Shown here one piece after another: positions 9,024-17,182 of a stretch of DNA of 64,000 nucleotides. A program made the translations under genes and the position numbers. Source of the stretch: AC-32 sp963755635 (GTDB taxonomy: Bacteria > Actinomycetota > Thermoleophilia > Gaiellales > Gaiellaceae); assembly GCA_963755635.1 (NCBI GenBank), contig CAVWKS010000025.1, positions 1 through 64,000 on the forward strand, in the 5' to 3' direction. Position 1 is the stretch's first letter; each line of letters opens with the position of its first letter. A model generated the notes under the pieces. That model made no database searches. It saw nothing but the letters and a program-made list of their open reading frames with translations, and was not told the DNA's origin.

Positions 9024-9594
9024 TCAGCTTGGCACGAGGTGCTGCCGGCGCGCGACGGCGACCGCCTCGAGCCGCGAGTGAACTTCGAGCGCGCGGAACA
9101 GGGCCCGAATATGGTTGCGGACCGTCTCGGGGCTCAGGTGAAGCTTCTCGGCGATCTGCTCGGTCGTGCGGCCGTGCTCGAGCAGCCGCAAGACCTCGGC
9201 CTGGCGCGGGGTGAGATCGGGGTGCGGCGGCGGCTCGAAGTCCACCTCGACATCGGACATCTGGCCGAACACCCCGACGACGCGGTGTCCGCGGAAGAGG
9301 CAGACGGAGCTCACCTCCACCGAGACGCGGCCGCCGTCGTCGCCGAGCAGGACGACCGGCGCATCGACGTCCTGGCTCGCCGATCATGTGCTTGGCGAAC
9401 GCCCGCCGGGCCCGGTGCGTGTCCTCGGGCGCGACGACCGACGTGAACTGGCGCCCCCGGACGTCGCCGACCAGCGCCTCGGCAGCCGGGTTGACCCAGC
9501 GAATGATCCCGTGCTCGTCGATCATGTAGCTCGGGACCTTCACCCGGTCGAGCGCTTCCTCGACGTCACCGCCGAGCGATCGAAGCTGTGACAT
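9024..9594 (-). pseudogene. PAS-LuxR transcriptional regulator, apparent +1 frameshift
   Basis: The N-terminal part (about residues 15-70) is a PAS domain: PSYMIDEHGIIRWVNPAAEALVG followed by a DTHRAR segment. The C-terminal part is a LuxR/NarL helix-turn-helix with LTPRQAEVLRLL and SPETVRNHIRALF. The two lie in different frames. Removing one base near 9372-9377 restores a single 189-residue protein with the PAS C-terminus (residues VVLLGDDGGRVSVEV) intact. This is either a real recent mutation or an inserted-base error. It is first in an operon with the serine hydrolase and has its own dyad box, making it a candidate for an autoregulated controller. Confidence 0.8.
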
Positions 9595-9600
9595 ATCCCC

Positions 9601-9648
9601 ATCGTCCAGGGGATGCGGTGGCGGTTCATCGCCCAGTCCGGGCGATTC
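9601..9648 (-). promoter_or_regulatory. GGRYGATGC-box promoter B (PAS-LuxR operon)
   Basis: The dyad is at 9626-9648 with arms TCATCGCCC and GGGCGATTC and spacer AGTCC. On the minus strand the hexamer GACGAT at 9606-9601 starts 31 bp from the centre. The ATG at 9594 lies 43 bp from the centre without a Shine-Dalgarno, consistent with a leaderless transcript. Confidence 0.65.
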
Positions 9649-9649
9649 G

Positions 9650-10096
9650 TCAGGGCGATTCGCCTTCGAGGCGAAGAGCGAGGACGATGTCGTCTCGCAA
9701 GTCTTCGAGGCCCCGAATGCGCGGCGCGGACATGGCCCGATCGACGGTGCCGAGTGCTTTCTTGAGGCGAGCGCGTCGCTCTGCGCTCGTCTCGGTCATT
9801 CGCGAGGCGTCGAGAGCCCAGGCGGCCTCGCCGGCCTCGAGGACATAAGCCCGCTCGTCGAGCTCGAACCTCAGCGCGAGCAGCGACTCTTCCTCGACCC
9901 AGTCCTCGACCGTCCGGAGCAGGACGGCGACGTCCTCGGGCTCCGGCAGCAGCACGGCGTCGACGGAGATGGTGTCCAGCCCCTCGATGCTCACGATCAC
10001 GTCCCAGCTGGTCGCGAGGCGCTCCGCGAGGCGCGCGGCCGAGGCGATGTCGGCGACCTCGAACCGCGCAAGCTCCGACAGGCGGTCGATGCTCAT
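9650..10096 (-). CDS. Uncharacterised acidic protein
   Basis: This 148-residue soluble protein has no recognised family. It has an Asp/Glu-rich middle (LLPEPEDVAVLLRTVEDWVEEE) and a C-terminal helix with TETSAERRARLKKALG. The fold looks mixed alpha/beta with a terminal coiled segment. Its ATG overlaps the stop of the small upstream gene by four bases, so the two are co-translated. Partnership with that protein is inferred. Confidence 0.6.
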   Translation of the reverse strand: MSIDRLSELARFEVADIASAARLAERLATSWDVIVSIEGLDTISVDAVLLPEPEDVAVLLRTVEDWVEEESLLALRFELDERAYVLEAGEAAWALDASRMTETSAERRARLKKALGTVDRAMSAPRIRGLEDLRDDIVLALRLEGESP

Positions 10097-10296
10097 CGAG
10101 ACACCTGCGTGACCTCGCGCAGGAGGACGGCGAGATCGTCGCGCACCCGCTCGAGCGCCCGGATCTCGATCCCTTGCGCAGGTGTCGGCTCGAGCCAGAG
10201 AAGCGCATCCTCAACGGCTCGCAGCGCATGCGCGACGCGAGCGCGGCGCCACTCCTCGCGGCCGAAGGAAAACGTGCGCTCGCACTCCATAGCCAT
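10093..10296 (-). CDS. Small helical protein, unknown function
   Basis: This 67-residue all-helical protein contains ARVAHALRAVEDALLWLEP and EIRALERVRDDLAVLLREV, a possible helical hairpin. An ATG at 10305 is in frame, but the dyad box upstream predicts a transcription start at about 10297, which makes the ATG at 10296 a leaderless start. It is first in a two-gene operon with the 148-residue protein. Confidence 0.55.
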   Translation of the reverse strand: MAMECERTFSFGREEWRRARVAHALRAVEDALLWLEPTPAQGIEIRALERVRDDLAVLLREVTQVSR

Positions 10297-10303
10297 GACC
10301 GAC

Positions 10304-10351
10304 ACGTTGCCGGGCGCGCGAGGCCGGCGCCCTGACCTAGACGGGTCATTT
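10304..10351 (-). promoter_or_regulatory. GGRYGATGC-box promoter C (degenerate)
   Basis: A weak dyad lies at 10329-10351: arms GCCCTGACC and GGGTCATTT with a 5-bp spacer. The hexamer CAACGT on the minus strand (10309-10304) starts exactly 31 bp from the centre, and an ATG at 10296 lies 44 bp from it. The box overlaps the 3' end of the carbamate kinase gene. Confidence 0.4.
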
Positions 10352-11302
10352 CAAGGTTTCAGCCGTCGCCACCTCGGCGGCGTCGGCGACGACGATCGTC
10401 CCGACGTCGCCACGGATGAGCCCCGGAATGTCGTGGATCGAGCCGATCGCGGCGCCGCCGCCGGTCTCCTCGACGAACTGGCAGGCGGCGCTGATCTTCG
10501 GCCCCATCGAGCTCGGCGCGAAGGCGTGCCCGGCGAGCGCCGCCGGCGTTGTCCGATGGATGGGCCGCTGCTCCGGCGTGCCCCAGTCCGCGTAGGCCGC
10601 GTCGACGTCGGTCACGATCACGAGCAGGTCCGCCTCGAGGTCGATCGCGAGCCGCGCGCTGGCGAGATCCCTGTCGATCACTCCCTCGACGCCCACGAGC
10701 CGCCTGCCGGCGGGCACGAAGTCGTCCACGTACTTCGTCGGGATCCCGCCCCCGCCCGCGCAGATCACCACCGCGCCGTGCCGGAGCAACGCCGCGATCG
10801 TGGCGATCTCGATGATCCGCTTCGGCAGCGGCGAGGGGACGATTCGGCGGAAGCTGTGACCGTCCTGCTTGAAGGTCCATCCCTTCCCCCGCTCGAGGCG
10901 CTTGGCCTCGTCCGCGCCATAGAGCGGCCCGATCGGCCTGGTCGGGTCCGCGAAGGCTGGATCGTCCGCGTCGACCTCGACCATCGTCAGGATCGTGGCG
11001 ATCGGCCGCTCGAACGGGAGCTCGTTGCCGAGCTCCTGCTCGAGGATGTAGCCGATCATCCCCTCCGTCTGAGCCCCGAGCACGTCGAGCGGGTACGTGT
11101 CGACAGCCGGGTAGGCGGCGCCCTGGAGAGCGAGCAGGCCGACCTGGGGCCTGTTTCCATGTGAGATGACGAGCTCGTGCTCGAGCGCGGCCGGCGCCAG
11201 CGCTCGGCAGACCGCCCGCGCGTTCGCACGCTGGTTCTCGGCGCTCAGCTGCTGTCCGCGGCGAAGGAGCGCATTGCCTCCGAGTGCCACGACCACGCGC
11301 AT
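10346..11302 (-). CDS. arcC: Carbamate kinase
   Basis: This enzyme interconverts carbamoyl phosphate + ADP and ATP + carbamate. The 318-residue length is typical. The amino-acid-kinase fold is evident from the N-terminal VALGGNALL, the VICAGGGGIPT loop near residue 190, and the C-terminal FAPSSMGPKISAA segment. One oddity is SHGNRPQVG where the family usually has THGNGPQVG; the arginine replaces a glycine near the phosphate site. No arginine deiminase or ornithine transcarbamylase gene is nearby, so the usual arginine-fermentation context is missing. It follows a membrane protein gene by 5 bases, so they are probably co-transcribed. Confidence 0.9.
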   Translation of the reverse strand: MRVVVALGGNALLRRGQQLSAENQRANARAVCRALAPAALEHELVISHGNRPQVGLLALQGAAYPAVDTYPLDVLGAQTEGMIGYILEQELGNELPFERPIATILTMVEVDADDPAFADPTRPIGPLYGADEAKRLERGKGWTFKQDGHSFRRIVPSPLPKRIIEIATIAALLRHGAVVICAGGGGIPTKYVDDFVPAGRRLVGVEGVIDRDLASARLAIDLEADLLVIVTDVDAAYADWGTPEQRPIHRTTPAALAGHAFAPSSMGPKISAACQFVEETGGGAAIGSIHDIPGLIRGDVGTIVVADAAEVATAETLK

Positions 11303-11307
11303 CGTTC

Positions 11308-11820
11308 TCAGTGCTCCACGAACACCTTGAGGACGACGATGACCAGCCCGAGGCCGACGTTGAGGCCGGTCGCCATGATGGTTCCGGCCGGTCCGAACCC
11401 CTCGAGGCGCGCGTAACGGATGCCCTCGGCCGCCAGGGTTCCGAGGCCGGTCGCCAGCGCGAACCACACCGCCCTCGACTCCCTCAGCACGCCGATCGCG
11501 CCGAGGACGAGCACGAGGAACGGCAAGACCCCGGCGAGCACGATGCCAAGCTCGCGCCGGGCGATGGAGACGACGACTGGGAGCGCGAGCCGGCTCCCCG
11601 CCAGGGTCTCGGCGAGGGTGTGCGCGTAGACGTGTGCGACCCAGAGGACGATCACGGTGGCGGCGACGACCTTCGCGAGCTTCCATGCGTCCTTCTCCCC
11701 TGCGTACACCGCGGTGAGCGTGGCCATCACGACGACGGTCCCGTAGACCGTGCTCGCGATGGCGCCGCCGACGCCGACGACGTGCGCTGCGGCCCGCGAG
11801 AGGCCCGGCCTTCTGGTCAG
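11308..11820 (-). CDS. Uncharacterised integral membrane protein (start uncertain)
   Basis: This protein of about 170 residues has five hydrophobic segments and a conserved-looking loop VAHVYAHTLAE. I do not recognise the family. No ATG, GTG or TTG lies in frame near the beginning of the homologous-looking region. The coordinate uses a CTG at 11820. A TTG at 11848 in another frame would fit if one base before 11820 were an insertion. It directly precedes arcC (5-base gap). Confidence 0.55.
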   Translation of the reverse strand: MTRRPGLSRAAAHVVGVGGAIASTVYGTVVVMATLTAVYAGEKDAWKLAKVVAATVIVLWVAHVYAHTLAETLAGSRLALPVVVSIARRELGIVLAGVLPFLVLVLGAIGVLRESRAVWFALATGLGTLAAEGIRYARLEGFGPAGTIMATGLNVGLGLVIVVLKVFVEH

Positions 11821-11876
11821 TTCATCGGCGGCCGTCGTTGGTGACCAATCAGCTCGGAGACGACGTGCCCGAGGCG

Positions 11877-12113
11877 CTAGGCCACCAGCGTTTCCTCGCG
11901 CGGCCTCGCGATCATGTACGCGAGGACGCCGATCAGCGGCACGAAGATGATCAGCACCGTCCAGCCGGCCTTGCTCCAGCCCGAGTTGTCGCGGCGGCGG
12001 AAGTTGTCGATCAGGACCATGATCACCAGCGAGATCCAGATGACCCAGGCGAAGAAGATGAACATCGTCCACATGATGTCGAGGAACGGGTAACCGTTAT
12101 TGGCCAGAAGCAC
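11877..12113 (-). CDS. PLDc_N domain membrane protein
   Basis: This 78-residue protein has two transmembrane helices (about residues 12-36 and 49-68), joined by a basic loop NFRRRDNSGWSKAGW. This is the PLDc_N pattern found at the N-terminus of cardiolipin synthases and as stand-alone small proteins. A catalytic HKD domain is absent. GGAGGTGG precedes the start. The promoter carries a dyad box. Confidence 0.8.
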   Translation of the reverse strand: MLLANNGYPFLDIMWTMFIFFAWVIWISLVIMVLIDNFRRRDNSGWSKAGWTVLIIFVPLIGVLAYMIARPREETLVA

Positions 12114-12142
12114 GTTGAACCACCTCCGTCGTAGGTAGTTCC

Positions 12143-12190
12143 AGCTGACCAGGGAGCGGGCGCCCGGACATCGCCCGGACGGGATGAACC
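12143..12190 (-). promoter_or_regulatory. GGRYGATGC-box promoter D (PLDc_N gene)
   Basis: The dyad is at 12168-12190 with arms ACATCGCCC and GGATGAACC. The hexamer at the standard offset is TCAGCT (12148-12143, minus strand), a weaker match. The start codon is 66 bp from the centre and is preceded by GGAGG, so a leader of about 22 bases is predicted. Confidence 0.5.
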
Positions 12191-12204
12191 CCGTAGTAGG
12201 AGGG

Positions 12205-14283
12205 CTAGCGCGCCGTGCCGAGCTGGGGCCGGAGCGCTGTTCCCTTGTCGACGCTCACCATCCCCCGGCCGAAGGCGTCGACGCGGCCCCACCGGCCCGG
12301 AATGTCGAGCAGCTCGAGATGGCCCACTCCGACCGGCAGCGCCGGATCGACGACGAGGTGGTCACCGACCGGCTCGAGCCCGAGCATCGTGCGCAGCAGC
12401 AGAAGCGGGGCCCCGGTCGACCAGGCCTGCGGGCTGCAGGCGGTCGGGTACTGCACCGGGTACCTCGTCAGCGACCGCTCGTAGCCGCCGAACGCCTCGG
12501 GCAACCTGCCGTCGAAGAACTCCGCGGCGTCGAGGATCCCGGCGGCGACGCGGGCCGCCTCGTCCTTGAAGCCGTACCTGCGCAGGCCCCAGGCGATGAA
12601 CGAGCAGTCGAACGGCCAGACCGTCCCGACGTGGTAGCCGATCGGGTTGTAGCGGCCTTCGCCCTCCGCGAGGGTCCGAACGCCCCAGCCGGAGAAGAGC
12701 CGCGGCCCGAGCAGGTGCCGCGCGACCGCCTTGGCCTTCGTCTTGTCGACGATGCCGCTCCAGAGCAGGTGCCCGTTGTTCGAGGAGAGGGCGTCGACCT
12801 TGCTCCCGTCGGCCTCGAGCGCGAGGGCGAAGTACTTGCCGTCCTCGACCCAGAAGTCGCGGTTGAAGCGCCGCTTCAGGCTCTCGGCCTGCCGCTCGAG
12901 CTCGTCCGCAAACGCCGGGTCCTTCCAGACGGTCCGGGCCAGGCGGGCGCCGCGGCGCTTGGCGTCGTAGGCGTAGCCCTGGAGCTCGCACGTCGCGCGC
13001 GGGAAGCCCGGCAACCTGCCGTCGCTGTAGGAGATCGAGTCCCAGGAGTCCTTCCAGCACTGGTTCTCGAGGCCCGTCTCCTCGTTCCGGCGCTGGTAGG
13101 AGATGTAGCCGTTGCCCTGCAGGTCCGCGTGCTCGTCGATCCACGTGAGCGCGGCGCGCGCCACGGGCTCGAGCTCGCGCACGAGCTTGCGATCGCCGGT
13201 CCAGCGCTCGTACTCGTCGAGGAGCACGACGTAGAGCGGCGTCGCGTCGGCCGAGCCGAAGTACGGCGAGTGCGGCCGCTCCTCGAAGGCGGTCAGCTCC
13301 CCGTAGCGCATCTCGTGAAGGATCCGGCCGGGATCTTCGTCGCGGAAGTCGTCGACGCGCGTGCCCTGGCGAAGGCCCAGCTCGCCCAGGGTCGTCGCCG
13401 CGAGCTCGGGTGTGAACGGCAGCGCCTGCAGGCTGGTGAAGATGCTGTCGCGGCCGAACATCGTCATGAACCAGGGCAGGCCGGCAGCCGGGAGGCTGCG
13501 TCGGCCGGCCGTCAGCGGCCTGAAGCGAAGAGCCGCGAGGTCGACGAGGCTTCGCCGGTACGTGTCGAGCAGCGGCTCCCAGTCGCAGTCGAGCCGTGGT
13601 GCAGCGTCGACCCAGCGCTCCAGCTCGGACGCCATGCTCTCGCGGGCCCGACCCCGCCGGCCGTTCGCGCGCTTACCCAGCTTGTTCATCCCCTGGAAGG
13701 TCGTCTCCACGTCGAGCTCCGCGCCCCAGCTGCCCTGCGGCTCGAGGTGCACCTGGAACGTGAGCCCCGCATCGTCGACTTTCGCCTTCGGCGTCGACGA
13801 GATCGTGGTCGAGCGACGAAACGTGTCTCGCGCATACCCGAGGAGCAGGCGCCCGGCCGCGGCCTCCCGCGTGTACTCGCCCTTCTTGGCGAGCGCATCC
13901 TTGACCTCGAACAGGTCGGCGAAGTCGCTGCCGGCCTCGATCCGGACGGTCAGGTCGACCGCCTTGTCGTCGTGGTTCAGGACGGTCAGCGTCTCGTCGA
14001 ACCCGTCGGAGACAGAGCGCTGCCGGATGACGGACAGCTTCGAGTCGACGTAGACCGTGCCTGTGCCCGGCACGAGGAAGTACCTGGTCTCGAAGTAGCT
14101 CAGGTCGTCGGTCGAGAGCGCGTTCAGGCGTTCCCCGTTGACGGTCAGCACCCAGAGCGAAAGGAAGCGCGTGTCGGAGGAGAAGAGGCCGGCCGGATCG
14201 GTCGCCGTCGCCTCGATGTCACCGCGCGCGTCGCTGACGACGAACGTGTTGCCGTCGAGGATCTTGACCGACTCGTCCGTCAC
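12205..14283 (-). CDS. Amylo-alpha-1,6-glucosidase (glycogen-debranching family)
   Basis: This 692-residue cytoplasmic protein has the GDE_N_bis N-terminal beta domain (about residues 8-200; note DARGDIEATATDPAGLFSSDTRFLS) and a C-terminal alpha/alpha six-barrel (about 255-660; note WFMTMFGRDSIFTS and CSPQAWSTGAP). Such proteins hydrolyse alpha-1,6 or related glucosidic linkages in glycogen or glucosylated osmolytes; the exact substrate is uncertain. The GTG start overlaps the upstream SCP2 gene stop (GTGA), so the two form an operon under box E. Confidence 0.9.
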   Translation of the reverse strand: MTDESVKILDGNTFVVSDARGDIEATATDPAGLFSSDTRFLSLWVLTVNGERLNALSTDDLSYFETRYFLVPGTGTVYVDSKLSVIRQRSVSDGFDETLTVLNHDDKAVDLTVRIEAGSDFADLFEVKDALAKKGEYTREAAAGRLLLGYARDTFRRSTTISSTPKAKVDDAGLTFQVHLEPQGSWGAELDVETTFQGMNKLGKRANGRRGRARESMASELERWVDAAPRLDCDWEPLLDTYRRSLVDLAALRFRPLTAGRRSLPAAGLPWFMTMFGRDSIFTSLQALPFTPELAATTLGELGLRQGTRVDDFRDEDPGRILHEMRYGELTAFEERPHSPYFGSADATPLYVVLLDEYERWTGDRKLVRELEPVARAALTWIDEHADLQGNGYISYQRRNEETGLENQCWKDSWDSISYSDGRLPGFPRATCELQGYAYDAKRRGARLARTVWKDPAFADELERQAESLKRRFNRDFWVEDGKYFALALEADGSKVDALSSNNGHLLWSGIVDKTKAKAVARHLLGPRLFSGWGVRTLAEGEGRYNPIGYHVGTVWPFDCSFIAWGLRRYGFKDEAARVAAGILDAAEFFDGRLPEAFGGYERSLTRYPVQYPTACSPQAWSTGAPLLLLRTMLGLEPVGDHLVVDPALPVGVGHLELLDIPGRWGRVDAFGRGMVSVDKGTALRPQLGTAR

Positions 14284-14624
14284 GTCCCATCCTTCTTCGG
14301 AGGGCCCGGGAACAGCCGCTGGAAGAGCGTGAGCAGCTCGGGGTCTCCCTCGACCACGAGCGCGCCTCGCAGCACCGCAGCCGTTGCGTTGACCTCGCCC
14401 CCCACGACACCGTCGAACACCTGCTTCGTGGCGCGGATCGTGCAGTCGGCTCTCCTGCGGGAGCGCGAGACGGCGAGGTCGCCGTTCGCGATCGAGACGA
14501 ACCAGTGGTCGACGTCCCCGTCGTCCGCGAGCTCGAAGCGGAGCGTCCCCTCGGCCTGCTCCAGCAGCGGATCCCGGGCCTGCCCGCGCAGAGCCTCGAA
14601 GAAATCTGTGGTCTGATCAGCCAT
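14280..14624 (-). CDS. SCP2 sterol-carrier-domain protein
   Basis: This 114-residue protein resembles the SCP2 lipid-binding fold: a beta-sheet core (LRFELADDGDVDHWFVSIANGDLAVSRS) followed by ADCTIRAT and a C-terminal LRGALVVEGDPELLTLFQRLF helix. It likely binds a hydrophobic ligand in the cytoplasm. GAGGG lies 11 bases before the ATG. It is first in an operon with the debranching enzyme. Confidence 0.8.
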   Translation of the reverse strand: MADQTTDFFEALRGQARDPLLEQAEGTLRFELADDGDVDHWFVSIANGDLAVSRSRRRADCTIRATKQVFDGVVGGEVNATAAVLRGALVVEGDPELLTLFQRLFPGPPKKDGT

Positions 14625-14642
14625 CCACGCGACCCTCGCCCA

Positions 14643-14715
14643 AGCGTACTCGCGAGCGTCGCCGCTGCGCTCATCCCAAGCGGACGATGCGCTCGAACGC
14701 CTGCGAGGCGATTCT
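14643..14715. promoter_or_regulatory. GGRYGATGC-box promoter E (divergent pair)
   Basis: One dyad at 14668-14690 (arms CGCTCATCC and GGACGATGC) sits between two divergent operons. Facing right, GATTCT is at 14710-14715. Facing left, TACGCT is at 14648-14643. Both start exactly 31 bp from the centre at 14679. The right-hand GTG start at 14722 is 43 bp from the centre with no Shine-Dalgarno. This is the clearest evidence that the box acts symmetrically. Confidence 0.7.
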
Positions 14716-14721
14716 CGGCGT

Positions 14722-15822
14722 GTGAGCATCGCCGCGCCGGCGGTCACCGAGCAGCCAAAGAAGCGCCCGCGCTGGAAGCGCCTGCTCGTCTTCGCCGTGA
14801 TCCTCGTCGTGATCGGCGCGGCCGCCCAGCTGCTCGGCTGGGACATCCGCGGCTGGTTCTCCGACTTCTGGGACACCATCAGCCAGATCTCCGCCGGCTA
14901 CCTCGTCGCGGGGGTCGCCCTGAAGACCGTGCAGACGACGCTGACGGCGTTCGCCTGGTACTCGATCCTCCATTTCGCCTACCCCGGCCGGGTGCGCTGG
15001 CTCGACGTGCTCGCGTGCTACGCGGCCTCGGTGGCGCTCAACGGGATCCTCCCCGCGAACCTCGGCACCCTCGCGCTGCTGATCATGTTCTCGACGATCA
15101 TCGCCGGCGCCACCTTCGCCGCGATCCTCGGCGCCTACGCGGTCGAGAAGATCTTCTACACGCTGAGCGGCGCCTTCACGTACCTGTACCTCTTCCTCAG
15201 CGTCGGCGGCTCGTTCGACATCAAGTTCGCGTTCGTGCACGAGCACCCGGCGGCGACTGCAATCTTCCTCGCCGGCGGTATCTACCTGATCTACGTGCTC
15301 GTACGCCGGCTCTGGGCGAAGGTGCTCGTCTGGTGGGAGGACGCGAAGGAAGGCGGCGCGATCCTGGGGAACCTGCGGGCGTACATGTTGCGCGTCTTCA
15401 CGCCGTCGCTGCTGGGCTGGATCGCGAGCCTCGGCGTGATGGCCGTCTTCCTCGCCGCGTACGACATCCCCGTCACCTTCCACACGCTGATGCGTATCGC
15501 CGGCGGCAACTCGATCGCGAACGTCACGTCGGCGACGCCGGGCGGTGCTGGGGTCAACCAGGCCTTCAACGTCGCGTCACTGAAAGGCATCGCGACCACC
15601 GAACAGGCGACGGCCTACTCGGTTGCCCAGCAGCTCGTGACGACCGCCTGGAACATCATCTACGGGATCATCCTCGTCGTCTGGGCGTTCGGCTGGAGCG
15701 GCGGCAAGCAGCTCGTCGGCGACTCCTACGAGGGCGCGAAGGCCAAGGCGGCGGAGCAGCGGGACGCGCGGGCCGAGCGGAAGGCCGCGAAGCGCGAAGC
15801 CAAAGCCGCCGAGCAGAGTTGA
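14722..15822 (+). CDS. UPF0104 / LPG-synthase-TM-like flippase family protein
   Basis: This 366-residue protein has about eight transmembrane helices and the family motif SATPGGAGVNQAF near residue 270, characteristic of the lysylphosphatidylglycerol-synthase transmembrane region and related putative lipid flippases. No aminoacyl-transferase domain is present. The last 45 residues form a highly charged Lys/Glu/Ala helix, probably a cytoplasmic coiled coil. The GTG start is inferred to be leaderless from box E. It heads a three-gene operon with the GAP protein and the K+ channel; a paralogue is at 34666-35802. Confidence 0.85.
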   Translation: MSIAAPAVTEQPKKRPRWKRLLVFAVILVVIGAAAQLLGWDIRGWFSDFWDTISQISAGYLVAGVALKTVQTTLTAFAWYSILHFAYPGRVRWLDVLACYAASVALNGILPANLGTLALLIMFSTIIAGATFAAILGAYAVEKIFYTLSGAFTYLYLFLSVGGSFDIKFAFVHEHPAATAIFLAGGIYLIYVLVRRLWAKVLVWWEDAKEGGAILGNLRAYMLRVFTPSLLGWIASLGVMAVFLAAYDIPVTFHTLMRIAGGNSIANVTSATPGGAGVNQAFNVASLKGIATTEQATAYSVAQQLVTTAWNIIYGIILVVWAFGWSGGKQLVGDSYEGAKAKAAEQRDARAERKAAKREAKAAEQS

Positions 15823-15825
15823 GCC

Positions 15826-16494
15826 ATGGGGTGGATCGATGCCGAGCTGGCGCTGACTGCCCTTGCCGCGATGCTCTCGCCGACGACGCTCTCGTTCTCG
15901 GTCTTCGCGCTGGTGGTCGGTGACCGGCCGCTGCGCACAGGGTTCTGGTTCTACATCGGCGCACTGACTGCAACCCTCGCGATCGGGGTCTTGGCGGCAT
16001 TCGTGATCGGCGACGCGGCGGCGTCGAGAACGTCCACCCCGAAGACCTGGGTGGCGATCCTCGATCTCGTCCTTGCGGGAGCGCTCCTGGCCTGGATCTA
16101 CTCGGCGTCGCGGCGCCCGCCGAATCCCGCGAGGACGGCGGCGATGATCGATCGCATGAGCGGTCTCACGACCGCGCCGGTGCTGGCGGTCGTCGGTGCC
16201 GGGGCGGCGCTCGCCAATCCCGGCGGCTTCATCCCGATTGCGCTCAAGGACATCTCCGAGACCAACCCGACGGCCACGGGCTACGTGATCCAGTGGCTCT
16301 TCTTTTCGCTCGTGTCGCTGCTGCCGCTCGCGCTGTCGCTCCTGCTTCTGCTCGTGGCGCCCCGCTCGGCGGGACGCCTGCTCGGCGGAGCACGCCGCTG
16401 GCTCGAGCTCCATGCTCGTACGATCGCGTTCGTGATCTTGATCCTCCTCGCCGCTTCACTCCTCCGGAATGGAATCGCGGGCCTCACAAGCTGA
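15826..16494 (+). CDS. GAP/SfLAP family membrane protein
   Basis: This 222-residue protein has six transmembrane helices arranged as in the mycobacterial glycolipid-transport accessory family (GAP, Sap). The N-terminus LSPTTLSFSVFALVVGDRPLRTGFWFY and the central ALANPGGFIPIALKDI are family-like. It may help move lipid-linked molecules across the membrane. It begins 3 bases after the preceding stop, and its end overlaps the channel gene start by 26 bases. Confidence 0.85.
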   Translation: MGWIDAELALTALAAMLSPTTLSFSVFALVVGDRPLRTGFWFYIGALTATLAIGVLAAFVIGDAAASRTSTPKTWVAILDLVLAGALLAWIYSASRRPPNPARTAAMIDRMSGLTTAPVLAVVGAGAALANPGGFIPIALKDISETNPTATGYVIQWLFFSLVSLLPLALSLLLLLVAPRSAGRLLGGARRWLELHARTIAFVILILLAASLLRNGIAGLTS

Positions 16495-17182
16495 GCGCTT
16501 CGGCTTCGCGCCGCGGCCGGGCGAGCGCTGGACCCGGTTCGCGGGCCGGATCGCGAACGCCTTCGGGCTGGTGCTCGTCCTCGTGGTCGCCATCTACGTG
16601 CTCGGATCGCTCGTGTCGTACCGGGGCTGGAGCGGCGTTGCGCTCGCAGTCGTCACCGTGACCTGCGTGGTCGTCGCCCTCGTCAGCGCCGACGCGGGCC
16701 CTCGAACGGTCGCGTGGTCCACGAGCGCGGGCGTCGTGGCCGTCGTGCTAGCGCTGATCTCGGCGATCGGCGGGAGCTCGACGCTGTCCGGGCTCGCCGC
16801 GCTGATCCAGGCGCTGCTGCTGGTAGTCGCGGCGGTGGAGGTGCTGGGCACCGTCGTGACGGAACACGAGGTCGGTTTCCGGACGATCCTCGGCGCGATC
16901 AGCGTCTACCTGATCCTCGGGCTGCTCTTCAGCTTCGCCTACGCCGCAATCGACCGGCTGCAAAGCGGCGCGTTCTTCGGGCAGGCACTGCAGACCGGGG
17001 ACTACGTCTTCTTCAGCTTCACCACCCTGACGACGACGGGCTACGGCAACCTGGTTCCGGCGGGACAGCCCGGCAGGATGCTCTCAGGGCTCGAGATGCT
17101 CGTCGGGCAGATCTTCCTGGTGACGCTGATAGCGGGGCTCGTCAGCCTCTGGCGGCCGGGCTCGCGGGTACGCCGGGACTAG
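16469..17182 (+). CDS. Two-pore-loop K+ channel-like protein
   Basis: This 237-residue membrane protein ends with an ion-channel module: helix, pore loop with filter TTGYGNL (Tyr192), and a final helix. The TGYGN filter predicts potassium selectivity. Four or five extra hydrophobic segments precede the pore module, so it is longer than a bare KcsA-like subunit. No RCK or cyclic-nucleotide domain follows. It is the third gene of the box E operon. Its 3' end overlaps the convergent amino-acid permease by 41 bases. Confidence 0.85.
   Translation: MESRASQAERFGFAPRPGERWTRFAGRIANAFGLVLVLVVAIYVLGSLVSYRGWSGVALAVVTVTCVVVALVSADAGPRTVAWSTSAGVVAVVLALISAIGGSSTLSGLAALIQALLLVVAAVEVLGTVVTEHEVGFRTILGAISVYLILGLLFSFAYAAIDRLQSGAFFGQALQTGDYVFFSFTTLTTTGYGNLVPAGQPGRMLSGLEMLVGQIFLVTLIAGLVSLWRPGSRVRRD

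Noticed and set aside
10329..11302. Arginine deiminase pathway cluster
   Set aside because: Only carbamate kinase is present; neighbours are membrane proteins of unknown function.
17142..17182. Frameshift or misassembly indicated by convergent gene overlap
   Set aside because: Both the K+ channel and permease tails look natural, and similar 18-49 base convergent overlaps occur at 27043, 36665 and 52703.
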